A stretch of 64,000 nucleotides of DNA. Origin: Aspidiotus rigidus. Its lineage: Eukaryota > Arthropoda > Insecta > Hemiptera > Diaspididae. Under the pieces are notes generated by a model that was not told where the DNA came from, did no database searches, and was given only the letters and a program-made list of their open reading frames with translations. Each line of letters opens with the position of its first letter. Position 1 is the first letter of the stretch. The position numbers were made by a program, and so were the translations under genes. Location: assembly GCA_035079385.1 (NCBI GenBank), contig JAVHKY010000034.1, forward strand, positions 4,898,001 to 4,962,000, written 5' to 3'. Below are positions 23,274-33,895 of the stretch, piece by piece.

Positions 23274-25440
23274 ATTTTTTACTTCTTGAAATCTGCCATC
23301 AACCGAAAGAAAAAAAAGACAAGATGATCAGCATAGGTTTAAGTTATCTAATAATATAATTGAGCTACATCTAGTCGGGCTCAGAAAAAGGACGGCTTCC
23401 TTAACGATATTAAAAGAGGAGCGCAGGGAACTTGGGCTTAGCCCTTTCATTGAACCAGGTATGCAATTCTTCAACACCATAAGTCCCACTTACATCATAT
23501 AATTATTACAACTCGTGAGTTGAAATTTTTCAAGTCCTCCTACTATCATACTTAGCTCGAGAGTCTAAATTTTTTCAAGTTTTTGGCTAGACGGCGCACC
23601 GCAAACTTTTTCAAGTCCCCTTTAATCATATTAGATGGCTCAGAGGTCGAAATTTTTCCAAGTACCCTTTTATCATGTACAGCTCGGAAGTCGAAATTTT
23701 GCCAAGTACAACTTTGAGCCATATATGAAAACAAAAGGGGGGCGGACATCATACGGCGCACCGCAAATTTTCGGAATGACCCCCATTGAACAGGTCCCCT
23801 GTTAGAATATATGTATCCCAAAAAACAGGTTCTCTCCTTGCCTCGTTTAACACAATTAATAAAGGCAACCCCAAGTAGCAAACGAAGTAGGCTACGGGTT
23901 TTCTTCTGTTTTTCTTCGAAAGTTCTTACAAGAGGCCTACAAATTTGATATTTGAACAATACCACGAAGTTGCACCGCACGAATTTATTTCGATATGTAC
24001 ATCAGAGATCAACGAGAGAAAAGAAGAAAAAAAAGTAATTGAAATTTTGATTACATGAAACAGCGAAGTCTTGATCCCAATGAAAGAAAATTAATAATGA
24101 AAAAAAAAGATATAGGCAGGAAAAATTAATTGCTTCTCAATAAAATAACGACCGACGAATATACGTAGTGTTCGCACGTCGAGGACTTGAATGTAAAATT
24201 AATAATTAATTCGCTAAAAAAATATCGCTCATACGTACGAAATGAGTGACAGCAAATGATTCAAGAAAATGATATTCAACTTGGATATCAGGTATAAAAT
24301 TCGGAAAACTGAGAGAAATCGAAAGAATTTCTCAAAAACGACTGATATGAATTCTACGGAGTTATTCGAATCGATTTCAATACTATTTGACAGCAGATGT
24401 TTTTTCTTATTTGAAAATAATGTACATCTATACAAATTGAGCCTAATACGATTCATTTCTAATGCGGTCACAGATGTAAAGATATTTTTTTACGTGCAAA
24501 GTTTCGTTAGCGAAAGAGGAAAGAAGGGAGTTCAAGCCGGGATTCGTGCATCCAAAATCTAATTTTGAGCAAGGGCAAAAATAATATGTGGAGCAAACTA
24601 GCCTAGTATGTGCATGTATCCAGTAAATCTGAAGAGCTCTCCAAGCACAGAAACTACGCATAGATCGTGGGGGCAAATGACTTACGTAGGAACAGGCTAA
24701 GATAAGACTCTGATGACCTGAACAATCCACAAGCTGTCCTCAAAATCTATCGAGGAGTGTAGTGTCTACCTGACAACTCTTCGGGAGGGGGGAATTACGC
24801 CCTTATCTGTGAGTACAAAAGTACAAAATGCTTGAGGCTCCAGAAAATTGAAAAAATTTTGACGTTGGAGCAATATATACGAGAGGAAGAACACGCAGAC
24901 TATAAATCTTGACCATTGAGCTCTAGATTTGAAGCTACAAAGGATGGAACTGGAATAATATTTGACGTCATCGGGTTAATTTAGACATTTTCAAGATCTT
25001 AAATCTAGAGCTGAAGGCCCTTTTCTACCTTTGATTCGAAAATCGAACGTACTTTTCCCACACAGCTACCTATATTCAATTTTTTCCTGCAAAATTAAGG
25101 ACTACAAAACGTAGCACAAGATACGTCGTAGAAATTGCCCCCGCGGATTCAAACTCGGTATATTTTTCGAATTTTATCAAAACGTTCGAATGAAGCACGT
25201 TGATATTCATAAAATCTGCACTGTAGTAGTACATCAGCACAGACTGTTTACATAAAAAGTCACACATGGAAACAGAGCGGTCCGTTTTCTATATTTTTCA
25301 TTTTTTCATGGATTTACGAAGAATGAAAAACAACTTCCATCGCGCGGCGAAACCAGCGATCGATCACTGGGTCCGAAAGAGTCAGGTATCATGGCATAGG
25401 GTGTCATCAATGTCCTATTGTTCTCGGTTTCTCTCTCAGC
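23274..25440. other. non-coding part of unit 2
   Basis: Contains the minisatellite words at 23510-23740, the empty MULE site at about 23984-23992, a frameshifted version of the open frame at 16787-17101 (24269-24562), and sequence matching 17300-18560. I see no supported gene. Confidence 0.7.
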
Positions 25441-25975
25441 AAACTAGTATCTACAGAATACGACTGTGAACCACAAAAAGTTGCCTTCACACTTCCTAAA
25501 AAGTCACATAGCACATCATCACAACACGCTTCATATTTTCCTATAATAACAGGACGAAAGGACGAAGACTAGGGTCAAGAGAACACAAGCCGCCAGAAGA
25601 AAATCGTGTGAATGATTTGAACTTGCCTGAGATGACGAATAAGCTTGTGGAGTATAAAAGCAAAGATTAAACAAAACAAATTACCCATAATTTATGGTGG
25701 TATTATCATCAACCTCATTCCTGTATAAGAGTGTAATAAAACTAGGGTCATTCAGTAACAAGAATTTTCGATTTCTATAATATTCAAGCTTATCGAGATT
25801 GTAATTCCGAATGACACGAAGTTTAATTGTTTTTATAATGGAAAATTTCGTCCTCGTCTACTTTCTCAAATGTGTTCTTTTGCACTGACAATTTTCAAAC
25901 GGACAAATTTCGTCATTGCTTAATTTCTCAAATTACTTTTTTCTGTCGGTCAATTTTCGCTGGGACAAATTTCCT

Positions 25976-26606
25976 GGGGTCGAATATTGGCAGAGACAAT
26001 ACGAAACTCCAGATTTTGCCGATATGTTGAATAAATTATGAGAGTAGCTCAAGCCTCTTTACATGGAATTTCATGCGTACATAAGACGAGAACTACGGGA
26101 GAAATATGGAGAAGCCATAGTACCAAAAAGTGGACCTATTCCGGCACATTTATTTAGTGCGTTCATCGGAGAAAGTTGTTGTGATCGATCATAGCCTGAT
26201 CAACTCACCTCAAAACATTTTTAATAAGTTTTCATTCACCTACAAATCATAAAACTGAGCAATACATCACCATTTCCAGGTAATGTCTGGGCATAGGCCT
26301 GGTCGAAAATAGAGGATTTTGTCGAACCATTCAAAAATGTAGGCTCTTAAGACCCCAATGAACAGGTACAGATTGAATGAAAGGTGTGAATTTGAAGACG
26401 TAGATACTTCCAAATTTAAATCGCTGTCTCAACTCAGGGTTATACGCCCTTGAAAATGTTCAAACTTGCCGAAAAATTCTACACATCAATTGACCTCAGC
26501 CCGATGACTAACGAATTTTGGAAAAATTCTCTCATCGAGAAGCCAGTGATCAAGAAGTAGATTGTGGAGCGGCCGCTTGGGACTTCAGATGTAAAAATAA
26601 TTTCCG
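25976..26606 (+). pseudogene. ACE pseudogene, copy 3 (exons 5-7)
   Basis: Exon 5-like 25976-26156 reads [16 protein letters not shown], then has two in-frame stops (TGA and TAG replacing Trp and Gln), and its donor position carries A instead of G. Exon 6-like 26280-26365 and exon 7-like 26438-26606 share the same indels as copy 2. Exons 8-12 are missing. The shared lesions with copy 2 show that the ACE decay began before units 2 and 3 separated. Confidence 0.9.
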
Positions 26607-27406
26607 GTGAGAATATGCTTCTCACACGAATTGAAGAATCAAAACTTTACCATATCCCTTCACTTATATTTTGAATTGGTGAATCAGTTTTAGAACTCAC
26701 ACTCGCGACAAGACCTGCCTCGTGATTACACCACCAGTTATTGATGCAAGTAAAACCTAATATTGTTTTACTATCATTCTGATGGATAGTTAGACGAAAA
26801 TGCAACCAATTTTTGACGAATAATGTTGTTCCGTATGAACCTCGAAGCGTAAAATTGATTTTAAACATGATTTTTGCGGAAACGATGATGTTTTTATAAA
26901 ATTTTCTGGCGTAGCCAAATGAATAAAGATCATGTCTCATGCTCCCCTTCTTATATTTTAGCAGTCATCTTGAAATATTCTAATCTAGGCTTCTACTGGG
27001 TCAAGCGCTTATGAGATATTACTTTACTTTTGCCCACTCGCTCCGCTCGTTCGCCCCTTTCCTGGTTTAGCGTAAGTCTAATACGAAATATTTTGGGCTA
27101 TAGGTTTTCGTGGGGTTCCTTGGTTTAGAATAAGTCCGGTATGAAATATTTGGGGAACAAGGGTGGTACACAGGTTTGTCCAGTAATTTTCAGGAAAATT
27201 TTCCGAGTTCCCTTTCTCTCTGCTTCATGCAGTATATTATACTAGGCTTATACTTGGCTTGAGCCTAGTATGATACAGCTAGTATGAACTACTAATACAG
27301 CCTCCTAAGCCTGTAGTATAAAAGGAGCATGAAGGTTGTTCGAAGCTAGTATAAAGGAGGCTTGGACCTAGTGTAAACCCAGTATAAAATGTCAAATAGT
27401 ATAGCT

Positions 27407-28006
27407 CAGTGTTTCTCAACCTTTCTTACATCGCGACACATTTCTCCATAAGACGATATTACTGCGGCACAGCATTTCCAGAACTCCAAATTGTATCGAA
27501 AATTTTTGTGCGTTTTGAAATTCTCGTGTCTCTTCCGATTTCCTCCTCCTAATTTCAGAATTTGTGGCCTACAAGATGGCTATATGAGGCCTCACCCGTC
27601 TTTCTCTATACTGCGGTTGCGGGAAACAAGAGCTTTGATCTTCTGCCGGGACTCAAGAAAATTTTGCTACCAATATACGCAAAAGTGTCTAGATGTTTTT
27701 TGCATTTACTGAAATCCCTCTGGGCTCTGCTAATTCCGACATTTATGAGAAAACATGACATATAACCTGTATTTTTGGCTAAGTCGCAGAAAGTTTTTGA
27801 TTTATTTGACATTGAGTGCAGGTCTGGACTTAAGTTTAAGTAATTGTAACTGGAACTGACATCATTCAAAAATTGGAACACATTGGTCAGATAGTGCTTA
27901 TGATTACTTTTTCAAGTAAATAAAAAAAATTGGCATTTTTTTTTTTAGTTCATGGTGATTTATGTTTTTGATTAGGATTTTGCGGCACACCGGTCGAGAA
28001 ACACTG
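27407..28006. mobile_element. 600-bp hAT-like non-autonomous element
   Basis: Terminal inverted repeats CAGTGTTTCTCAACC (left) and, as reverse complement of the right end, CAGTGTTTCTCGACCGG. Interior has CGCGACACATTTC and GCGGCACACCGG near the ends, typical of hAT-derived short elements. Flanks differ (CTAGTAT block left, Penelope-like 3' end right), so no clean 8-bp duplication is visible; it may have inserted at, or been rearranged with, that junction. No intact transposase. Confidence 0.75.
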
Positions 28007-28009
28007 TCA

Positions 28010-29400
28010 TAGACTAATGCAATCAATCCCTCCTCAGGAGTATACCGTTCAACACGGTGATGTCTTTAATATTTCGGTGACGATGAATTTCGATTTCTTC
28101 TAAAGCTAAGCGCCTGAAATATGATTTTTCCCTATGAAGGAGAACTTCAGATTCCTCTTTGGGACTATGACTATTTTCAATTAAATCGTCAGCAAACGCC
28201 GACTCAGCTACTTTCCTTTTTTCCCAGGATTTCCTGTGTTCATCAACTATAATTTGGAGTAAGGGCAATCACCACAGGCCACCCTATAAACACTCCCCCT
28301 CTCGGCCATCGGTATCGGATCTTTTAATTTGACCAGAAGGCTCTTAAGAGTATTGGTACTATAAAACGCTGGCCTAAAACCAAAGGGACGGGGGACACGG
28401 CTTAACTCCGAAGAAAACCCCCCAGAAACGGCAGCCTAATCCACCGTTTTCGCCTACCAAGGTGCAGTTCACGGGGGAAGGAGGTTGTAGAATCGAGACT
28501 TTTCTTGTAAGTCTCCTACGGACCATAAGATCGATGTCCACCTTGACCTGATTCACTCTAGCCAAGTGCTTTATCGTCACGAGTCCTTTTTTTGAAGGCA
28601 ACCTTACTCAGAGGGAGTTAAGTGAGGCGATAGATTAAGCTATTAAATGTAGCTAATTTACGGGCAAAGGGTACGAAAGACGACCCAAGGTTGGCAATAT
28701 CGGTCGAAGTACTTTTCCGGTAAATACCGAATTCATGGACACCGTCAATGACAGATATGGTTAAGTCCAGAAAATTTATTGATGAACCATCAACTTCCAG
28801 AGTAAATTTGATGGAAGGGTTAATGCTATTTAAATATAAGTGAGAAACTCAGTAAGGAGCTCCGCAGAACCGGTCCACACGCACAATATGTCATCCACGT
28901 AGAAAACGTGGTTCAAAAATTCCTGGCTCGAAGAAAACAGGTCAAGCTCAAATTTGGACATAAAAACCTCCGAGATGAGAGAACCCAAGGGAAAACCTAT
29001 GGGGATCCCTACCTCCTCAGGGAACTCAAAATATTTACCATCAAACTTGCAAAAATTAGGTGACCAACAAGCGTTCAACAGGTCGAAAAATTCGCTAAAT
29101 TCATTAGTGGTAGCCTTAGGGATATTGGGAAAAAGCCCAACGACATCAAACGAGCACAAAATTGAACCTCGAGGAAGGTATGTGTCCTTCAATTTTTCAG
29201 CTAGGGCGCTCGAATTCTTGACTGAATAGGGAGACTCCACCTCCACACGATCTTTGAATCATCTATCCAGGAACTTAACGATGGAGTAGGTGGGAGAGGA
29301 AACAAACGAGACAAACCGGCCGCATCGGCCGAGTATATTTCTTCATGATGGACGACCGTAAAATTAAAAAACGGATTGATTCTAGACATTACTTTCTTTT
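28010..29400 (-). pseudogene. Penelope-like element, broken partial copy
   Basis: Same sense as the long element at 33896-36307 and closely similar. 29246-28830 encodes RT segments including SFDVVGLFPNIP, EVGIPIGFPLGSLISEVF and YVDDILCVW; 28601-28023 covers the linker and part of the GIY-YIG region, with frameshifts and deletions. It sits between the hAT-like element and duplication-unit DNA and appears to have removed ACE exon 12 from unit 3. Confidence 0.88.
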
Positions 29401-29518
29401 TTTCTTTTTCCAATCAATGGACGTAATATTTACCTAATAATGATAATAATAATAACATATTTTCTAAATTGATGTACTATAGGTACATCGACAAGTTGCC
29501 GCTGGGTACTGTCCAGTC

Positions 29519-30295
29519 TTATGCTCCTGGTACACCTTTTTTGTAATAGTAAACAAATGTTTCTGGAGATGGTTTGTATTCAATGTACACATCACCTTCC
29601 CCGATTGGACGAGCAGGACACCTTAACAATGTTCTTTCTACTTCACTGCTATTTTTAGTTTTCTTCACTTTGAAGTCAGCAAAAGTTATGGCTTCATCTT
29701 CTAAAAATTGTCGACCAGCACGTTGACATGCTCTTGCGCAAAAACCTATTCTGTACTCGGAGGGAAATGTTCCAGCCAGGCTAAAATCTAGGAAAAAGGA
29801 AAAAATTATAAAATGATGTGCGCGGGTTCTTTATAGTTTTTTTCGTTAAAGAGATTTTGTGCCAACTAATAAAAATATCGGCCACGTTCCGTTTCATGGC
29901 ACATAATTTGGAAAACCATCAATTGCCACTAACTAGGGCAAAATTGAAGAGAGATCAAATTTATTAGGCAATCCAGTTTAAACGAATACGTTCCTCAAGG
30001 TTACGGCTATTTGTTTACTCTCCCTTCGGAGTATTCGTTTTTTGCAATCCAGGTTATTCTACATTTAAAGTTTAAAATGGGTTCTCCATGTATTATTCAA
30101 ATGCGTTACGGAATGACGGTATCCGACAATTTTCATTCTTGTTATGAAGCTGCGCCAAAATATTGTAAATTAGTAATTAAATAATATCGATTTACATATC
30201 CACTCAAACGAATAACTCGGCTCTAACGAATACAACTCGGCGTGAATATCAGGACAGACCAGCGCAATCATCAGTATACAGACGAAGGTATTCAT
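29519..30295 (-). CDS. small secreted protein, 122 aa, copy 3 (most diverged)
   Basis: Exon 1 30295-30196 (100 nt, signal peptide MNTFVCILMIALVCPDIHA) and exon 2 29787-29519 (269 nt, TAA stop) keep length, splice sites and phase of copies 1 and 2. Exon 2 has no ATG, so it is easy to miss. Cys pattern FCARAC ... LLRC kept. Differences include EYRIGFCARAC for EHRxGYCATAC, KNSSEV for ENSNAV, and IEYKPSPETFVYYYKKGVPGA-type changes near the end. The open frame over 369 nt despite this divergence indicates selection. The intron carries a roughly 95-bp insertion (about 29957-30053) with inverted ACGAATAC words. Confidence 0.82.
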
Positions 30296-32720
30296 ATTTT
30301 TTACTTCTTCAAATCTGCCATCAACCGAAAGAAAAAAAAGACAAGGTGATCATCATAGGTTTAAGTTATCTAATAATATAATTGAGCTACATCTAGTCGG
30401 GCTCAGGAATGCAGGGAACTTGGGCTTAGCCCTTTCATTGAACCAGATATGCAATTCTTCAACACCATAAGTCCCACTTCTATCATTATAATTATTACAA
30501 TTCGTGAGTCGAAATTTTTCAAGTCCTCCTCCTACCATATTTAGCTCGAGAATCTAAATTTTTCCAAGTTTTTGGCTAGACGGCGCATCGCAAATTTTTT
30601 CAAGTCCCCTTTAATCATATTATATGGCTCAGAGGTCGAAATTTGTCTAAGTACTATTTTATCATATACAGCTCGAAAGTCGAAATTTTTCCGAGCCCAA
30701 CTTTGAGCTATATATGACAAGTGGAGGGGGTGTTGGACCATTTTTTCAACCGATGTTCGACCTTTTTTCGGATCAAGTTGGTTTCAGTATTGAGAATTTG
30801 AGGGACTTGAAAGTGGGAATTTTTCCAAGCCCCTTGATCATTATATAATATTACAGCTTGGAAGTCATAATTTTTCTAAGTACATTTCCTTTCATTATAA
30901 GTACCCCTTCTACAATATAATTATCAAGTTTCAAAAATCGTGATTTCTTTCAGCCCAAATCCTTTACGCCGAAATTTTTAGAAGTCCCCCTCTTGTCATA
31001 TAATATTGTAGCGGTCAGTTTTCGCCGGACATTGCACGGCGTCCGGCAAATTTTCCAAAAAAAACCTCCATAGAATAGGTTCCCTCGACTTCCGACCTAA
31101 ATACAAACGATAAGAGAGAATTTGCACAAATTTTGAACATCGAGCCTCTATAAGATAGGAGAGGGACTTGGAAAAATATAATATGTATGATCGGAAAGGG
31201 ACTTGGAAAAATTTCACCTCAACTCCCGAGGTGGTGAGGAACAAAGTTTGATATTTATTTAGAAGGAGTATAAACAAAGAGACTCCCAAAAAACAGGTTC
31301 TCTCTTTGCCTCGTTTAACACAATTAATGAAGGTAACCCCGAGCAGCAAACGAAGTAGGTTACGGGTTTTCTTTCGTTTTTCTTTGAAAGTTCTTACGAG
31401 AGGCCTACAAATTTGACGAAGTTGTACCGCGTGAATTCATTTCGATGTGTACACCAGAGATCAACGAGAAAAAAAAAAGAAAGTAATTGAAATTTTAAAG
31501 AAAGAAAAAAAAAAGATGTAAGCAGGAAAAATAACGACCGAATTATATAGTGCTGGCACGTCGAGAACTTGAATGTAAAATTAACAATTAATTCGCTAAA
31601 AAAAATATTGCTGATACGTACGAAATGAGCGACAGTAAATGAACCAGAAGAATAATATTCGACTCGGATAGCAAGTATAAAATTCGGAAACTGAAAGAAA
31701 TCGAAGAGATTTTCCAAAAACGACTTATATGAATTCCACGGAGTTATCCGAACAGATTTTGTTAATATTATTCAACAGCAAATATTTTCTCAAAATAATA
31801 CAAATTCAACCCAATGTCATTCATTTGGAATAGGGTCATAGACGTAAAGAGATTTTTTACGTACAAATCTACGCCAGCGGGAGATGAAAGGAGGGAGTTC
31901 AAGCCGGTATTTGTGCATCCAAAATCTAATTCTGAGCAAGTGCAAAAATAATATTTAGAGCAAACTGGCAGCTCGTATGTATCCAGGTAAATCTGAAAAG
32001 CTCTACAAGCACAGAAAGTACGCATCGATTCTGTAGGCTTAAATGCCTTACATAGGAACAGGCTAAGATAAGACTCTGATGGCCTGAGCAATCCAGAAGC
32101 TGCCTTCGAAATCCGTAGTGTCTACCTGACGATGTGACGTCTTCGGGGGGGGGGAGGGGGACTTACGACACTTATCTGCGAGTAAAAGGCTACAAAACGC
32201 TCGAGGCTCTAGAAATTTGAAAAAATTTTGACGTTGCAGCAACATGTGCGAGAGGAAGAACACTCAGATAAATCCTAACTTTAGAGTTCTAGATTTAAGG
32301 CTACAAAGGAGAGAACTGGAGTAGGATTTGACGTCATCAGGTTAATTTAGACATTTTCAGGATCTTGAACCTAGGGTTGGAGGCCCTTCTCTACCTTCGA
32401 TTTGAAAATTAAACGTATTTTTCCCACACAGCTACCTACCTATATTCAATTTTATCTTGCAAAACTAAGGACTACAAAACGTCATAGAAATTGCCCCCGC
32501 GGATTCAAACTCAGTATATTTTTCGAATTTTACAAGACGTTCGGATGAAGCTCGTTGATATTCATAAAATCTGTACTGAAGTAGTACATCAACATACACT
32601 GTTTACATAAAAAGTCACACAGGAAAACAGAGCGATGTTTTTCATATTTTTTATTTCTTCACGAGTTTACGAAGAATGAAAAACAACTTTCATCGCGGCG
32701 AAACCAGCGATCGATCACTT
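30296..32720. other. non-coding part of unit 3
   Basis: Contains minisatellite words (30480-31200), the second empty MULE site (about 31433-31442) and degraded matches to 16560-18560 with a G-rich tract at about 32142-32162. No supported gene. Confidence 0.7.
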
Positions 32721-32913
32721 GAACAAATAAGCTAGGCACACGAAGAATAAAAGTTTCGTTCAGTTTCAAAAAAATTCGAATCTGCATATTAAACTAGTTG
32801 ACTGACTCACTCTCCACTCACTGCCTCATAGCCTACTATGAGCATAATATACTATATGTTGTGCATACTAGCTCATGTATTAATATCTCTCGACCAGTAT
32901 TTTCTTAGCCTAG

Positions 32914-33115
32914 AACAGTGTCCCTCAAAGTTTTAGAAACGCGATATCTACTTTTTAAAATCAGACATGTTTCGCGATCGACCGAAGTAATAATCAGTAT
33001 AGTAAGGCGATACCCGACGCAAGTGCATTCAATTCTTTGTCTCGCATTTTTATTTCTCCAACGGATGGCGGTCGACCAAAAATTGCCTTGGGGATCGACA
33101 ATTTGAGGAACAACT
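32914..33115. mobile_element. short hAT-like relic
   Basis: Left end CAGTGTCCCTCAAAG and right end CAATTTGAGGAACAACTA are imperfect inverted repeats, and the interior has GCGATCGACC and GGGGATCGACAA near the two ends, as in hAT-derived short elements. The open frame 32918-33106 inside it is not a gene. Confidence 0.5.
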
Positions 33116-33895
33116 ACCGTAGAATATGCCTAATGACCTGTATGTTAGACTGACCAGAGGATATTTAGCTCATTCGCCTCTCAGCCTCGAGTACATCCAG
33201 ACTATAGCATAGTATACTAGGGGCATCATATGCAGCATGTTGGGCTGACTAGCTTATCCGCCTTCTCGGTTTTTGACCAGTTCATGACACTCGCCTCCAA
33301 GCATAAAACAGACCTTCAATATTAACGCGACCTAATCCTCATCACAAGTCCAACTGTCTTATTTGCTTTACAGGAACCCGAAAGGAGAAAAAATTTGTCC
33401 ACCCCTCCCCGCTGATGATCGCTGTAAACGATCGATGAAACAAGATTATCTCATAAACTTATGAAAGCTGTCGAGCTTCTCAGTTCGACCTTGGCTAGTG
33501 ACCAACAAAAAAAAATATATATATCTTTTCGGGCAGAGCCAAATAAATAAAGATCATGTTTCATGTCTGCTGGAAAACGACCTTATTTATATTTTAAGGC
33601 TATGCCTGCTTATTTGCTAAAATCATGGGCCAGCTAGTGAATTTTTCTCACAGAGGCGTACGCCCCCGTTCTTGGACTAATATAGGTCTGATGTAATGAA
33701 AACCCTGGGCGCGTCACCAGTATTGACAAGAATCAAAAACTATAGAGAAATATACTCGAAGAGAGTAACGAAACAATACAAGAACCGCACAATATTATAA
33801 ACAGACCGAGCGCTTTCGACTAAACAGTCATTCTCACGGTATAGAAAGCGACTGAACCCAACACCAACGAGAACAAGAAACAACGAACGAGGAGG
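33116..33895. other. non-coding, 3' part of Penelope-like element at right side
   Basis: 33116-33680 holds nothing recognised. About 33690-33895 lies just downstream of the Penelope-like stop on its strand and is probably its 3' terminal sequence, including the hairpin motif at 33808-33829. Confidence 0.5.

Larger units (their letters stand above)
18560..25440. repeat. tandem segmental duplication, unit 2
   Basis: Begins with sequence matching ACE intron 4 (CACAAAAAGTTGCCTTCAC near 18596, compare 7210) and repeats the order of unit 1. ACE exons 8-11 are missing: the copy passes from just after exon 7 (20290) to intron 11 sequence (about 20320, matching about 11310). It has gained the 575-bp element at 19016, a CTAGTAT-rich block at about 20480-21620, and a 304-bp element in exon 12. 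Confidence 0.85.
25440..32720. repeat. tandem segmental duplication, unit 3
   Basis: Starts again with intron-4-like sequence (about 25470) and follows the unit 2 order. After the intron 11 remnant a CTAGTAT block, a hAT-like element and a Penelope-like fragment replace ACE exon 12; homology resumes near 29395 and continues past the small gene to about 32720, where similarity to units 1 and 2 stops. Confidence 0.82.

Noticed and set aside
27491..27881. Frames of 67-91 codons inside the hAT-like element
   Set aside because: They overlap on both strands and show no transposase motif.
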